The position numbers were made by a program, and so were the translations under genes. Shown piece by piece: positions 34,437 through 47,772 of a DNA stretch of 64,000 nt (the stretch's first letter is position 1; each line of letters starts with the position of its first letter). Location: assembly GCA_021234155.1 (NCBI GenBank), contig JAJEKV010000011.1, positions 17,872,677-17,936,676 of the forward strand, in the 5' to 3' direction. Under the pieces are notes generated by a model. It worked only from the letters and a program-made list of their open reading frames with translations. It made no database searches and was not told where the DNA came from. This stretch comes from Isoetes taiwanensis (Eukaryota > Streptophyta > Lycopodiopsida > Isoetales > Isoetaceae).

Positions 34437-36162
34437 TCCAAAAGAAAGTCGCAAGGAATCAGCCTCGCTTGTGCTTTGTAATTCCTCTATGGAAATGTGA
34501 TTATCGTACTAGTTATCCTTATCTAAGAAGGAAGCAAGAAGTTCAAAATAATAATGGAATTCTTAAGCTACTATTCACTCCATATTTATCCATAGATACT
34601 AAGAAATCATGGAACAATGGTAGTAGCTTGATTTCTGAAATCCAATTTATGAATGCTTTATATCATTTGGGATTTTGGCCGCCATATAAAATTCTGTTTT
34701 GCGTAGTACAAGGTGAAACGAGAAAGATTATTTTATAACAAGCTTGTTAAAGAGAAAACTAGAACACGGTATCAACTCCAAGAAAGATCTTGGAGGCACT
34801 GGTTTCTTAATTCAGTTCTTCCCAATTTTTTTTGCAAAAAATCATCTTCTCTCAAATTTGCATCACCCAAACTGGATTATAATGATGTTACGCTAGAGAA
34901 AACAAAATTATTGTCCTTTGTATGCATTTCTATGTCCATACCATCATAGAGTTTAATTACAAAATTTCTTACTTATTATGGTTCTAGTACATGCTACGGA
35001 TTCACTCAATCAACTGGCTCCATCCATTTGACACCGTCATTGGTAGGAAAGGCTTTAAGGTTATCCAATGCTCCTATCCTTTTAGTTCATCAATATGTAG
35101 CTTGGCAAAGGTATGGAATCAAGCAAGAAAGTCAAGGCTACAATATCAAGGATGCGCTGCCACCATATACAAGTTTGCTAGCACATTTGAATGCAAAATT
35201 AACATCCTTAACTTCATATTCTGCTAAAAGATGATTTGTTTATATTTTTCAAGCCATGCAGGGTTTAGAAATTCCTTGGATTTTGATTGTTCATTCTCAA
35301 CTTGTTTATGCTTTGAGCAATGGATTTGAAATCAGCCCATATGCTGAATTATGTAAAATTCACTTACAACTTATTTTTTACTATCTTTTATGTGAACAGG
35401 TTGGCATACCATCAGAGATGATATAGTCACAAGAAGCACCAGATGAGGCAATTTTCCATGTCCAAACAATACTTCAAGTGCATCATGAATCAGTAAACCA
35501 AAAGACCCTTTAGTTTTTCAACATCCAACAAAAGTTTATTGAAGAATAGAATAGAATAGAATAGAATAGAATAGAATAGAATAGAATAGAAGAGATCACA
35601 ACTGAAAAGGACTCCCATATTGCTGATTTACAGCAGTAAAATATCATTCTACTTCAAAACCACAAGTCTAGAAGTTGAACTTCAAGCCAAGAAAGAAGAT
35701 GCTGAGCTTTTTGCTTCTAAAGATACTGATATCAAGCAACAAGTTGATCGTGCAAATAGTATCATTCAACAATTTGAGAAGCAAAAGGGTAATTTCTGCG
35801 AGAAATTCTAAAAGCTTGTGCAAACCCTCGATGAGGTAAAATCTAAAAATATCAGACTTAGAGCTAAGGTTGCTGGCCTGCAAACATCATCATCAAAATC
35901 TGTCATTACATGTCCTGAGACTTTCTTGTATTTACCATCATATAAACCTTCTACTTCTAGTGAATGGAGGAAGAATTTCTTAGCTGATCCTGAGACATCC
36001 ACTTACTTCCAGAATGCACCAGCAGCTTTGCAAAACAGTGCTAACCGGTTTCCCTTGACTGAAAACAAAGCCAATTGGGTTATAATTCCTGGGTTATAAT
36101 TCCTGGTCAAGATTGGTCTGATATAAAACCCATAGTTCATAATTTACAAGTTTTTGTGAAAA
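34437..36162 (+). pseudogene. Accessory coding region after integrase, coiled coil
   Basis: Downstream of the integrase, coding continues in several frames: a segment with PPYKILFCVVQGE (to 34738), a segment around NAPILLVHQYVAWQRYGIKQ (35028-35234), and a heptad-rich coiled coil (VELQAKKEDAELFASKDTD and onward, 35650-35880). A Pro/Ser-rich part ends near 36162 with SDIKPIVHNLQVFVK. It is not gag, pol or a recognisable envelope. It could be an antisense-free additional reading frame of the element or a captured sequence. The same reading appears to continue into the inverted 5.8-kb unit. Confidence 0.45.
35544..35590. repeat. (AATAG)n microsatellite
   Basis: About nine uninterrupted copies of aatag, inside the accessory coding region of the Ty3 element, where it disrupts the coding. 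Confidence 0.9.
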
Positions 36163-39100
36163 CAGCACAGTTCAATCCTGATCCAGTTGTTTAGTGAAGT
36201 GGCAAATTTTGTTAAAACTACTGGAAATTATCATCACTCCACATGCTAGTGCTAAGGACACATTGATCAATATCAATCCAAACTTGTCTTGTAGGAACAA
36301 AGATGGATGTCGCACTATTCTTGAAAGCATCTCTTTTTATTGCTTTATTCATGAAGATGGTTGAAACATGATTTCTTATTAATGCTTTTTCGACATATTT
36401 TGATCCTAAAGCCGCAGCTCATGGTAAGCGATGAAAAGAGATCTATACATTCTACCAAAATTACGTGCATGTTCACTTGCTGATGCTGCAGGAAAGTGGA
36501 GAACGATTGCTCTCCAAAAAAATGGGGAATAAGGATAAAAGAAACAAAAAGAAGATGTGGAGACACAAGCAAGCCGGGGAAGTCGAGAATGCGGTGTTAG
36601 AGGCCATGTTCGATCACGGATGAAGACGATGAAGCGTGATGAAAACCCATTGGTATCCATTGACAATAACAAGGCACTACTGATTGCCCCAATGACATGG
36701 ATTGGCATGCAGCCAGAGTGGTAATGACATAGTTTTTATCCCATGAATGAGCATATTTTGGGAATCTGAGCGTAAAGTGAAGGTGGGAGGATTTAGTTCC
36801 CACCTTCAATCAGTGAATGCCACATGGCAATTTTTTTTCTCTGAATGTGTGGCAACCATCGTATTTTGTTGGGCCTGATTTCCCTTTTCTTTTTTTTTTT
36901 TCTTTTTCCTAGCTAACTTGCAATCTGGAATGTCCATCAAATAGAAATCAACAGTTGAAAACCTCCCACCTGAACGTTATATAATCGCACTTGCCATTTC
37001 TTCTTGGCCAGAATCCAGTGTTGATTCTAATGGCTATTTATCGCAAAATTGCTACATTTTTTACTTTTTGAAAATTTTGCTGCTATGCTTAGTAGACTTC
37101 CTTCAGTAAAAATATGAGATTAGTTCGCCAATTTATTTTTGAAAAGGCCTTCCATCTACCACATTTTCCAACTACATGAACTTAATGAAGAAGCTTTTTC
37201 ACCTCTTATCAATAATCTCAATTCTTAAATCTCTACAGATCGTCTACTTAAAACCCATTGAGTTACCAATTCCATATAGTATATAGAAATAAAGGATTTG
37301 AATTTTAATTTGTGCCATATATAATATCTATAAAGCATGATAAATATATGCCATTTAACATCTTTGCTATAGAATACAACCATATTTGAGAAAATATACT
37401 CTCAGATATAATCATTAAAATAAAAAAGGGAGCTTACGACATTAGTAAGTGACACTTATATGTGTCATTATGTTGCACTCGTGATAGCAATGCTATGGTT
37501 GAGATGGACCATCGAGATCATATTAAGTGTATTGAGAACTTGTCCTCTTGTGTAGCCCTTGGCTATTTTACTAGTGGCTACTTAGATCTCTCAGGATTTC
37601 GTAGTTGATTATCTTGTCTTTTGCGACGCCTTCACTTCCTCCTTTTCAATCCATCAAGTTGCTAGTAATTTTGATTCTAAGTATGTTTGATAACAATAAT
37701 GCGATTGACTCTTTGGTGTCTAGAGGATTGATCCACTTGGTGGGGAATATATAGTGTACCAAGTATTATTCGCCATGGTTTACCAAGATATTATTAGCGT
37801 GGTTTGTGCATTAAAGATGCCTTTTTGGATCTCGACATCTAATCGCCTCGGATCTAATGGCTTATCAATTTTTAGTAGCAATTGCAATTTGGACTTGAAG
37901 TTAGGTATCTCGCACTCTATCATGAATGGTCCTAGGATATGTTTCTATGCTAGTGGACTCGTTTTCCAATTGTATAATGGTGAAGAGTGGACCTTGGTAT
38001 AAGAATTTGGATCTTAAGCTTTGAATGGTCTAGAATTAGCTCGTTTATTTTCCAATAAGGAGGCCTTTGTTAGCTTTTGTCGAAGCCCTCCTGCACCTCA
38101 AACATCCGCTCAACCTTCCCCTTCTTCTCAGGTTCAAGCTCTTATTGTTATTTCTTCATCTAATCATGATCAACCTTTGATGGTTGTTTTGCATTGAAGA
38201 TGCTCTACCTCCACTTCAATGGTGTCGTCCTCAACAACATCGGTGCACCTATTTTTTCCTTCTATTCTTCAAGTCGATGCTTCTTTATCTCGTGTTTCTG
38301 ACGTTGTTATGGTTGAGGGTCCTAAGCTTCAATGCTCTAAAGAGTCATGGCAAGAGGTCAACTGGAAAAAGGTAGCTAGGAAAAAGTCTATCACATCATC
38401 TCATGAGGTTATTCCACCTTGTACTATTTAGTAGTGTGATAATATGATGTTTATTCATGATCATGTGGATGTGGTAGAGCATAATGATTATGCTGAGGCC
38501 ATTAAATGTCTCAATGTGGCACAAGGACTTTGATTACATACATTGTGTTTAGATATTATTCTTATATGGTACATACACTTAGGATTGTCGCAATAAAAAC
38601 TAGAAGGAAAATTATTAAATTCACGATAAATCCAAATTTTAATAAGCAAACCCGTTGAACTAATATCTCAAAGCATTGCATAATGGACAAGGCTATCTTG
38701 ACACGTTTCTTTGACATGGAAAATGTGTGGAGTTTGACATGAAAAATGTGTGATAACAATGCAGCCAATTTGGAAGGCAATGTTGATTCTTATTACTGTC
38801 CTAATAAAGTTTAAAAACTTTCCAAAAATGGCTTCACATATTTCTAGAATATTGCAATCTCTCAATCCAAGACAAGGCTTTGACTTTTGGGGCAATTCAA
38901 ACCACAAAACATGGTGTAATTCTGTTCGATTACTAAGAAAGTATTCTATTCACTCGCATAACATTATCCTATTACCGGATCCCTCGGTGCAATAAGGGGA
39001 TCTTTAAAAGATCCTTATTATAAAGCCAATGATGTCATTCTCTTGCTTCCTATTTAGCAGGATTAAAAGGTCGTGCATTGGCTTGTAATAGGCTTGATTC

Positions 39101-40625
39101 AAACAAGAATGCCCAAACTCTTACATCCAGCTGCATGATTAAAATGGCAGAATAAAAGCTTTTTACGCATGGCATTTCGTGTACTACAAAATAAGCTTCA
39201 CCTTCAATGTCAATGTCGTGTCATGTTCCAAGACACACGAAGCGAGAAACTAAACAATGTACTATTCTACTTACCTGCAATATTCTCCTTAATGTATCCA
39301 CAAATATAGAAGCATCAGCTTCATGCCTACATGTAGGCTTTGCAACTAAAGTATATAATGAGTCTCTATGTGATCCTACATGCCAAAGCACGAATTCATT
39401 AATTTAAGAAAAAGTACATTCTCATTTTGCTCCAAGTAACTTGAAACATGCATTTAGAAGGATAGTTTATAATTAAATGTGGTTGGTCAGAAACAAGAAA
39501 GCCTTCAAGTTGCCCAATAATCGTAAATAATATCGCTTACAGTCAGTATCATCGTCCCTAATATACGCCCGATTTGAGCTTATGCTAAAGGATCAAGCTA
39601 CCTTACAATATGCAATGAAAGGTGGAGAAGATCACCAATGCAATCTTTCTACCAATAAGACACCTAAGTATGCCATACAACGAGGAAAGTATGGGCAAAA
39701 ATATTCATAACTCGATATAGGGAAACATCCATGAAACTTAGAAGAATGACCATGGCGATTGTTCTAACGGCGAATGCTATTAAATTCTTGAACTTTTGTG
39801 TGCATTTTGGACAATAACATCACGAAAGCTTAAATAATTATCATGGCGATTAGTTAGAAAGTTCTTCTTTTTACATTTCATGGAGAATCCCTAGCAAAGT
39901 TAGGATTCCCATCTGTATCAACAATCGCTTCTGCTCCAGTCCTGTCTATTTGTTGTTGATCCAAGTCCAGACGATCTTTGGTATCCATTTCAATATAGCC
40001 GGACTTTTTGGGATTTCTTGTTCATTCTTAACAGCATAGTTTTCAAGGGCTTCATGATTTTTCTTGAGTGTCTCACTGAAATGATCTTTTAGAGCACCAA
40101 GAATGGGTTGTGGAGGCCTACGATGCATACTACTAATTATCTTGTCTCGGCATAGTTGTAACATTGAAAATTATTCAAGACAACGTCCAAGTCATCAGGT
40201 ATCACTGTATTCTTAGTGATGCCGATGTCAGAAGTCGTTCTACAAGGTTCTCCCTTCTCGAAATCTGATTCCTCTTTTATTTCTTCTTCACCTTCTGTTT
40301 CTTGAGCCTTTTTAATTAGCTTGTCAAGATGCGTAATGAAACTTGACAGAAACCTTGCTTTCCTACCATCCTATTCCAAAGTCGCACTCTTTTCTCCTGG
40401 ATTAAAACAACCTTAGAAAATGTACCAGATGAAAATAAGTCAAGCACACATCCATCTTGCGAAAGAAGCTGCTCCACAATGTAGTAGGCATAAGACGTTC
40501 ACATTTGAGGTTGGAAGACTAAATCGCCATCCATTCTCATTGAACAATATTTCATCTTGCTTATAAACATTGCGTTCAGTGCTTCCTCTGCATATCCAAT
40601 CTTGGCTACTTGGATATAACATTGA
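36163..40625 (-). repeat. Inverted partial copy of the 5.8-kb unit
   Basis: The reverse complement of this segment is colinear with the part of the unit equivalent to 16707-21148 in copy 3. It starts (at 40625) with caatgttatatccaag, the base after the truncation point of copy 4, and ends (at 36163) with ctgtgctgttttc. It differs more from the tandem copies than they do from each other, with several small indels (for example near 36560-36600, 37790-37850 and 39220). Confidence 0.93.
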
Positions 40626-41153
40626 CATACACTTTAAAAAAGTATAAAGATGACAAAAAGTCTTTATGATTAGTTGATAAAACTTTGGTTTATGTGCCTT
40701 GTAAGGCATAACGCATGACAGAAGGTGATTTTAGAGATAGTAAACTTGTTAGATAAAGTCTTCAATAAAAGGCCTTTTCCCTCTACCCATCTTCCTCGTA
40801 CTTGCCTATCCTCTAGTTCAAGGAGGGTAATGTCATTCATTCTAGAGGTTGTTGCAACAACTGTAAGAGCTTTTCCTACGTTAAAGAAAACTAAAGATCA
40901 CAAGTCTCCAAGCAGCCTTCAAGATCAAACATGTAAAGGTGTGTTGAGAAGGAAGGAAGGAAGGAAGTATATTTTAACGTCCACGGAGACCAACTGGCCT
41001 ATGAGACGGTTTTACAATATAGCGGAAAGTTTCCAAACACAAAATAAAACCACAGAAACCCTGTACAATGTGTCTCTACCACTGGGATGAAAAAACCCCC
41101 CGTGTGGGAGGAAAAACCCTTGTAGTAGGCGTTGAGAGGCCCTATTTGGGCGC
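40626..41153. other. No gene recognised
   Basis: Right flank of the proposed inversion. A short ggaaggaaggaagg run lies near 40950. No supported coding. Confidence 0.5.
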
Positions 41154-41711
41154 TCAAATTCCCTGTGCTGTGAGGGACTCCCTGACGGTGGAGACTTGCG
41201 GAATGTAGGACGCCAGACATGCCACCATTGGCGAAGCCAGCAGTTGGTGAATTGCTATCTTAGAGCATCTGAGATTGGCATGAGCTGCTCGGATGTGTGC
41301 ATATGCTGGGCATTCCTGTAGAGCATGGTGTTCATATTCTACTATCTGCATGTGACAGCACTAGCATAATCTCTCATGCCGGGGGATTCCCTGCCCTCCA
41401 TCCGTACCCCAGCGGCCTGTCTCAATTCTGAGATGGTGGGACCCTGTCCCTATTGCAGCTATAGCTCTTCGTTTCTTGGTGGAAATGTGTGCCTTCAGAT
41501 ACTGGTGGGGGCCGTGTTCAAGCGACGGATTGACCTGTGTGTGGTAGTGCTCTGTTTTGGGCTTTGCAAGAGTGGGCGCATCCCACAGAGAGGCAGCAAA
41601 GCGCGCATTCAAATGCAGCTCCTGCTGTGCGATATCCGACATATCCACAATGTGTTGATAGTCTATGGACCATCGTGCGAACCATCCCCTACAATGCTCT
41701 TGCCAAGTCAA
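41154..41711 (-). pseudogene. LINE-type reverse transcriptase C-terminus relic
   Basis: The minus strand encodes a C-terminal zinc-binding region of a non-LTR retrotransposon: RIETGRWG, then HERLC, an in-frame stop, and CCHMQIVEYEHHALQECPAY. The spacing of cysteines and histidines and the HALQECPAY ending are typical of the segment after the reverse transcriptase domain. The stop (TAG, probably once CAG) and the lack of the upstream enzyme show a truncated dead fragment. It is a different LINE family from the one at 52830-64000. Confidence 0.6.
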
Positions 41712-43047
41712 TCAATAAAAACAAATCAATGTCTCAATGCGCTCATCGTAACAGTCAATTTTTGAATGTAGTAATCCGTACATCAAGCGGTTCCCTAATG
41801 CTAGTTACTTATAGTTGTTGTGGACATGTTTAGATAATAGAATTTAATTCTTTATCTACATCATTAATTCTTTTCACTTTGATAAATTTAAGTTTCCAAT
41901 AATTGAGGGTTGATCGATTTCGCTTGACTATGGTGTACAAGTCTCTCCTCACGATGCAATGTAAAGTTAACTAGTGGCAGGACCCATAAAGCAATGTAAC
42001 ATTAATGTCGCATGTTGATTCTCAAATAATTATTCTGGCGGTACTTAATAATGTCCAAACATTGAATGCCTTTTGTTGTTGAACAATTGACCAGAACATC
42101 TTTGACATTTGTAATAGCAATGCCATTCTTTTGAGTTCCAATGTTTGCTTGTGTCACCTTCTTCAACAAAGCCATGTCATGATTTAATGACCTCAATCTT
42201 GAGTTCTCGGCTTCAACCATAGCTTTTATAGCTTCTGTAGTAACAGCTGTAATAGGTAATAATTCTGTCTAAATTGGAAATGGAGGACTGACATCTTGGG
42301 TACAATTGCCTAACAAATCAAATTTGTCCTTGCAATGTTTGTTAGCTGGGATGGTTTCAGAAACCTAGTCTAAGTGAGAGAAGTGGCAAATTCAAAATAA
42401 ATTTGAGTGTCGAAGGGGAAGATCAAGGAAAACAAAGAGTCCAGTTTGCTCCATGGTACTGGTATGGAATATTTAGAATCACCAAAATCTCATGCAAACG
42501 GAATAGCTGTTCACGATGCTTTAAGAAGTCAAGCAGAATCGTCTTCACCGTGGCAATGCCTTGCATAGATGGTATTGGCTGGGGGATTCATCGGGTTCCA
42601 TAAGATAGCCGATAGATATCCTGGTTTTATACTCTCTGTAAGCTTTTGTCTAAGAACTATAACAAAAAATTGTTCATCAATAATAATATCTCCATCAGAA
42701 TTGAGTAAACAGTTGTGCTCCTATTCTCTTTACATCAATCCTATTTACTGACATTAGGGAGGCTCCCGTTAACTGTTTTGGGAAAGGGAGACGGAAATCA
42801 AACACATTGGATCGTAAAGAGAAAGAATCATAGACTGTTTCCGAATGAAGTGATTCATCAGTTCCGGTTTGTACAAATTAACTGGTGAATGCACAAACAT
42901 GGGTTATGTAGCCACACAATTGTGCAGAGGCGCCAAAAACTTACCCTGCCAAGAGAGAGAGGGGGTTGAGCCATCATTTTCCTTTATAAACAAGAAACGA
43001 ATTCTATAGCTTGCTTGCGTAAAAATTGTATCATCACTACTGTTAAT
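41712..43047. other. No gene recognised
   Basis: Short open frames such as the minus-strand one at 42002-42220 (starting MVEAENSRLRSLNHDM) have no family I recognise. A retroelement remnant is possible but unsupported. Confidence 0.4.
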
Positions 43048-45769
43048 TCAAATAATTAACTTAGGTCTCCATACATGAAGTGACTGGTCATAGAACGAGC
43101 ACGTTGCAACCATACTGTCTGTTTCAGCATGGTCTGGACAAATCATGTTCTTTGAAACAAAATTTGCACCATGAATTTGACTTGGGACTACAGGAGATCC
43201 CCCCATGTTTTTGTCTTCATTTCCTGGATATGTAAATTCATCAATAGATTGTATAGATTGTTCGCCTTTGAACCAATCAGCACCATAGGCCAAAGACTCA
43301 TGGTTCATGTACGTTTCCGCAATCACTAATTCGTTTGCGACGATCTGGACAATGGCAAATCCATTATGCATGCAAGCTGCCAGAAGAACGTCCTTTCTAA
43401 AAGGGTGCCATTTTAATTTCCACACTCCTCCACCCAGACCCAAGTTTGTCTGTAACAGAGGTTTTTGCATGGTACGCATATCCCACACCCTCAGTTGTTC
43501 ATCATAACTACCTGTAACAACAATATGTTCCCGTTTTGGATTGCTTTGAATGCAACAAACACCCATCTGATGGGACTTCCTATCCTGAAATATTGGATTA
43601 TACATGCTTTCTCTCACATCCCAACCACAAAAGAACGAATCGTCAGCTCCACTGTAGACAACATTAGGTTTCCAATGATCGCAAACGACTGTCCAGACCT
43701 CATACCCATGTGCCTTCCATGTGCAATCAATTTCTAATTTACCTTCGGCAAAATCAACGACTGCAATAGATCCATCGGAATGGCTTGATACCATTTTCTG
43801 ATGCACGCTGGTTCCAAAAGGATCCCACTCTAAAGAAAGGCACATCGATGGAGTGACCATAACTTTTGCTACTTCCTCTAACTGAGGAGAATCATCTTTT
43901 TCTGCATATGCAAGAACGCAACAAAGTCAGATCTTCATTGTAAGAATGGTACTTGATATATGTTAAAGCAAAAAATGATCTTTTTGAAAAGTTACTGGAA
44001 TAGTGTAGGATAAAATAATCAGTAATTAGGTAAAGTCATCATCGAAACAAACTTAATACAAGATAAATTGTCTCCTTTTCTAGAGTCCCCAGGTAGGCAA
44101 AAAAATAGGAAGAGACTGCTGAGCTCTAACTTGCCTGGGATCTGGGTGCGATGAGATCAGGCTCTGAATGGTACAGCCTGCTAGTCGTAAGCAGATCATC
44201 CTTGGTCAGAATTGTTCGCCAGACTAGTGGTTGATTTTTATTGGCAGGGAGATCGATCAGTGTTTGGATTGAACCCAAAAAACGAGAGTGAAGTCTGAGT
44301 CAGGCATGGACCCAAGTAAGAAGATCAGATAATTATCTAACTGAGTGGCCCTTCTTAGATTTTGTCTAGCCATATCTGTGGTTCTGAAACCCCACATTGG
44401 AGATTACGAAACCAAGAACATAGAGCAAATGGGTTAAGCGCTTATGCTGATAAGTCCTGAAGAGACTTGTCATATTATGAATCTAGAACCACTGCATCAG
44501 GCTTGAAACAATTTAGCTGAGTTTAACAACTCAAGAACCACCTGTTCAATAAGAAGTTTAAAAATGCCAGAATGGTTGATTCTGAATCAAATATTGAATG
44601 GGCTTCGCATAAGAGCTGGCCTCCATTGGTTGCAAATAAAGGAGGACCTTATTCTGGTTCATCTAAAAGGTTATATCAAGCTGAGTAAGGAAGCTGCATT
44701 GGGAGGGTATTGTTATTGATTCAAGAAAATGGACAATTGTGCTAAGAATGCATACTTAGGCCATCAATTGAAGGAATGGCAGGATGGAATCTGAAAATTG
44801 TCTTTTCAAAATCACACAGAAGTTGACAATCATCTTGCATTAGTCTCCTATATGATATTCTTATTCGAAAGACAAGGTACATGTTGCTTACTCTAATTTC
44901 AAGCTAAGAACCTATCTCACTCATTGAACTTCCCAGTGTTAATGCTTCAGAAGACAGATAATAGTGCAAATAATGCCTCCTTGATTTGAAATTGGAAGCA
45001 TTTCAGGAATGACGGGATGGAGTTGGAAAACTTCATCTTCTGAAAAACAACAACGGTTCTTATATTACTCTCATACAAGATATGTTATTTAGATCATCAA
45101 AGGGCACCAGAACCACTCAATACTCTTGAATTAAAATCCATCATTTCCAAAAAGTTTTACTACGAGCAACTTCTTTAGAAAACTCTAAATGTCACTATTT
45201 TGACAATATTTCCTCAATGAACATATTTCATCTGCCCTCAGTACGTGTTACTATAATAAATAAATAGAGCTTACATGTCATGACTATAAAGTGATATAAG
45301 ATGATTGTTGATTTCCTTTTGAAGATGACTTAGAAAGGAATGATTAGGGCAGCCTCAAAAAAACAACACTTAGGCTTGTGTGTATCATCTTCAGCAGTGA
45401 AACACAATTCATAAAAAGGCAAGCAATCATATATAACTACTCACAAATATTTGAAAGAATACAAATACAACACGTACCGTGAGCTAATCTATAGGTCGTC
45501 AGATAACCATCACTACCAGCTTGAGATAAGAATGGTTGATTTCCATGGGCAAAAGAACTCCATTTGATATCAAAAATGCCTGAGGTTTTGACAACATGTA
45601 GTGGAGAAAGAGCTGATGTAAAAAGAGTAATGCTGCCAATCCGCTGTGTGGAAGGAAGGAGGTTATAAGTGGCAGCAGCTAAGAGATGATAATAAGGAGC
45701 ATGGGGACAAAATTCCACAGCATCCGCATTGCCATCCAACTTCACATTTGCAATAACCTGGGCAGACAT
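43048..45769 (-). CDS. DPH7: DPH7-like WD40 protein (diphthine methylesterase)
   Basis: Two exons, 45769-45478 and 43901-43048, join in phase through a consensus donor (g/gtacgt) and acceptor (ttgcatatgcag) and encode 381 residues. The WD40 family member Dph7/WDR85 hydrolyses the methyl ester of methylated diphthine on elongation factor 2, allowing the last amidation step of diphthamide synthesis in the cytosol. Supporting motifs are the DPH7-type repeats VYSGADDSFFCGWDVR (about 179-194), VTGSYDEQLRVWDMR (225-239) and especially GGGVWKLKWHP (254-264) with LLAACMHNGF (270-279). The start MSAQVIANVKLDGNADAVEF gives the first blade. Length is normal for the family. The 1576-bp intron holds nothing recognised. 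No frame defects were seen. Assignment is by motif; a related WD40 protein is the alternative. Confidence 0.85.
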
Positions 45770-45928
45770 TTAAGCTGGCCTTCTGCTTCTGATAATCTTC
45801 TATTTAGCTTGCTCCTGCATTAGGCCGGTTGAATTCTTTTTAGCACAACAAAACATGTGCAAAGTGATGTTCTTTTTATAATATTAAGAATGGCATATCA
45901 TTTGCTAATTTCAGGTTCTAGACATCAA

Positions 45929-46398
45929 TCACTTTCCTGCAAATAGGAATATGTATAGTTACTTGTCAAAAGTCCAATACATTGTATAGGTCTTAGAAAG
46001 GTTTCATTCAATCATCTAAGCTCCAGTGGTCATAATGGCCATTGTAGGAAACTAAAGAGCAGCAAAAAAAATATATAAGCCCGGGCATAATGAGTACAAA
46101 CTAAATTAAAAGACACCAAACAAAAGTAAAAGAGCCAATTACATATAGAACTTATACAATCGTAGCGATATGTTCCTAATCATTCAGCCTCGAAAGTAGA
46201 ATGCAAACAACAAAGAATCTAAATCTGCAGTCACTTTCCTCCAAATGGGAATACATTCAGTTACTTGTCAAAGGTCCAATATATTGTAAAGGTCTTAGAA
46301 AAATTTCATTCAAGCATTTCGGCTCTAAGTCGCCATAAACTAGATTGAAATACTCCAAAGAAAAGTAAAAGAGCCAATTACATGTAGAACATACAATT
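45929..46398. repeat. Imperfect tandem duplication, 302-bp period
   Basis: The segment beginning tcactttcctgcaaatagga at 45929-46160 recurs at 46231-46398. Shared words include gttacttgtcaaa, ggtcttagaaa and gtaaaagagccaattacat, and the second copy is shorter by about 60 bp. It lies upstream of the DPH7-like gene. Confidence 0.75.
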
Positions 46399-47688
46399 TA
46401 GTGCCTGACCTGCCTCTGCATATCCAACCATGGATACAAAAAAGGAACCAACCTAGTTACATAAATCTAGCATCGTGGCTAATTAGAAGTCCCAAAAAGC
46501 CCTCGGAATGATGAGACACGCCTGCCTGTGGCATCAGCGTTATGGCTGATGATAGGGATGAGGATGAAGATTGGAACGGGATGAAGATGCAGATAGAGAA
46601 CGTTGTAGCAGAGTAGGACTAAACACTGGGATATTTTTTCTTTGTAACTTAACCGACAGGTTGTTTGCCTCCATAGCTTGCCCTACATTTTGCTGGTGGT
46701 ACATAGAATCAAACATTTCTTAAGGCATATCATAATGTAAAGATTCTTATTGCAATAGTATGGTTCGTACATTGATTGTACATATGCAGGAGTGGGCAAG
46801 CAGCGGTGCTATGCAGTATGTTCGATGCATTTAAAATGCCTGATAGCGCAGCCGCAAATGCTTAGGAATGCAACTGGTCCATCCCATATTGCAGTCATAG
46901 CATATTTGATCAACGAAAATGCCTGAAACCACCATAAAGCTAAAGACGTTCAAAGCTTTCCGTTTTGATTAGTTTGGCTGCTAGACAATAAAATGAAGTT
47001 GACAAGCTTATAGACTAACCTGGTGGAGTTGAGGTCTTTGAGTTTCAAAACTTCAACGCCCACATTGCCCACCACACTACACTCCTAGGATGTCTGAGAG
47101 GCTCATTATAATATCTAAAGTATCCAACTTTGGAATTTACAAGAGAAAATTCCAGAATTTAACAATACCTAAAGGAACGCATTTACATTATTCTATAACC
47201 AAGTAGGTCTATATTGACTTAGAATCCTTGTGCTGTCAAGTCCGTGGGGCAGGATGCTGAAAATTAACATCCTGCCTATCGCATTGTAACATCTAAAATA
47301 ATTTGGATCCATTCAAAGCTGAGTTTGTGACAAAAGCTGTCACGTTTATTTTTTTAGGTTTGTATTCAGCTGATATTCCCACAAATAAAATACCTGGGCA
47401 GCACTTTGGAGGGTCACTAACTCCATTTCCAAGCCCAAATAGGATACTGAAGATAAGGCAAAATGCTCCAGGATTTTAAGCTTCTATTTAAAGCCACTCT
47501 AATAAGATAATACAATCATCCACTTTGAAACCTGCTCCACCTATATCTTGATTTCTTGTATCCTTCAAATTGACCCATTATTACATTGGCCTTCAAAGGC
47601 CTTCCGCGTCCACTCAGTTACTTCCCAAGCCTTCAAAGTGGAGTTATTTCCTTATTTATGAGAGAAATCCTCAGACCTAATATAACTT
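46399..47688. other. Intergenic, nothing recognised
   Basis: AT-rich DNA between the DPH7-like gene's upstream region and the end of the PPR gene. It may contain the promoter of the former and the 3' region of the latter. No other feature is supported. Confidence 0.45.
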
Positions 47689-47772
47689 TTATTTCTTACT
47701 CCCCTTATATGTCATCTTCCATGGAAGAGCATAATAATTTTTCTTTGCTTCTCTTATCGCCCTTAGCTCCCT

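Larger units (their letters stand above)
29341..36162 (+). mobile_element. Decayed Ty3-type LTR retrotransposon with extra 3' coding region
   Basis: The coding order gag, protease, reverse transcriptase, RNase H, integrase is that of Ty3/gypsy elements. No chromodomain was seen after integrase. Frameshifts and stops occur in every part, so the copy is dead. About 1.7 kb of further interrupted coding follows the integrase (34440-36162). It ends where the inverted copy of the 5.8-kb unit begins, and that unit appears to continue the element's 3' end. Long terminal repeats were not delimited; only a self-alignment could show them. Confidence 0.9.

Noticed and set aside
43307-43737. Plus-strand frames within the DPH7-like gene
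   Set aside because: Antisense to a conserved WD40 coding exon.
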